DNA of 64,000 nt. Source: Meiothermus sp. Pnk-1. Its GTDB lineage: Bacteria; Deinococcota; Deinococci; Deinococcales; Thermaceae. Positions 63,871 through 64,000 of this stretch are shown in pieces. Within the stretch, counting starts at the first letter, position 1. Each line of letters starts with the position of its first letter. The notes under the pieces were generated by a model. The model searched no databases. It was not told where the DNA came from and worked only from the letters and a program-made list of their open reading frames with translations. The DNA lies in assembly GCF_003226535.1 (NCBI RefSeq), contig NZ_QKOB01000006.1, forward strand, positions 149,136-213,135, written 5' to 3'. Position numbers and translations under genes: made by a program.

Positions 63871-64000
63871 CTAGAGAATATACCGGGACAGGTCCGGCGA
63901 GGCCACCACGCTGGCTAAACGAGCCTCCACGTATTCCTTAGTAATCTCTACTTTTCCCAAGTCAGTCTGGAACGACACCTCTTCCAGCACCCGCTCGAGC
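63871..64000 (-). CDS. hslU: ATP-dependent protease ATPase subunit HslU, 3' end only
   Basis: The frame at the window edge reads LERVLEEVSFQTDLGKVEIT then KEYVEARLASVVASPDLSRYIL and stops. The pattern LEE(V/I)SF...YVxxRL...DLSRYIL is the conserved C-terminus of HslU, whose tail inserts into HslV to activate it. The N-terminal part lies beyond the window, so the call rests on 42 residues. Confidence 0.8.
   Translation of the reverse strand, partial: LERVLEEVSFQTDLGKVEITKEYVEARLASVVASPDLSRYIL

Overview
The window is about 64 kb of high-GC bacterial chromosome, almost fully coding on both strands. The gene content points to the Deinococcus-Thermus group, most likely Thermaceae and probably Meiothermus or a close relative: a MglA/MglB pair, a HerA/NurA pair, the futalosine menaquinone enzyme MqnC, an M29 aminopeptidase of the Thermus type, and many genes whose -10-like hexamer sits only 6-9 nt before the start codon, the leaderless arrangement common in this phylum. 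Genus is an inference from gene content and style; no rRNA is present.

Layout. 1-4.6 kb: envelope genes (VWA membrane protein, subtilisin-like lipoprotein, LCP protein), then tRNA-Leu(UAA). 4.8-5.7 kb: a small XRE/coiled-coil cluster with an operator-like palindrome. 5.7-8.5 kb: lipoprotein, rsmE, prmA, and a zinc-binding protein gene divergent from a Fur-family regulator. 9-14.3 kb: a complete glycine cleavage operon (gcvT-gcvH-gcvPA-gcvPB) ending in a PfkB kinase. 14.3-19 kb: mglB-mglA, M20 peptidase, hydrolase, hemW. 19-22.7 kb: an accessory patch with a decayed MntA/HepT pair, an intact VapBC pair, a beta-helix protein remnant, and AT-richer VWA and CsgG-like lipoproteins. 22.7-34.5 kb: mfd, an LpxB-like protein and a glycosyltransferase, M29 aminopeptidase, a repeat-filled gap, a giant GH13 protein and a FAD oxidoreductase. 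34.5-40.8 kb: tRNA-Ala, then rpsB-tsf-pyrH-frr-cdsA-dxr-rseP. 40.9-47.4 kb: glycosyltransferase, mqnC and two ABC-2 type exporters. 47.4-54 kb: FAD oxidoreductase, Na/Pi transporter, GNAT, and a folate branch (pabC plus fused pabB-pabA). 54-64 kb: Uma2, metH, pncB, herA-nurA, a TPR protein and the 3' end of hslU.

Themes. One-carbon and folate metabolism is well represented: glycine cleavage, p-aminobenzoate synthesis and cobalamin-dependent methionine synthase lie in one window. Translation and envelope biogenesis are joined in the rpsB-to-rseP cluster. HerA/NurA and Mfd provide DNA repair. The most unusual signals are a roughly 42-bp repeat family that forms an intergenic array and also appears as an in-frame 14-residue tandem duplication inside the PabB part of a fusion gene; a candidate attenuator leader with an 11-codon leader peptide before an ABC exporter operon; a probable AUC start codon for cdsA; and the degraded HEPN-MNT toxin-antitoxin locus beside VapBC. 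I see no CRISPR array, prophage, intact insertion sequence or clearly novel multi-gene defence system.
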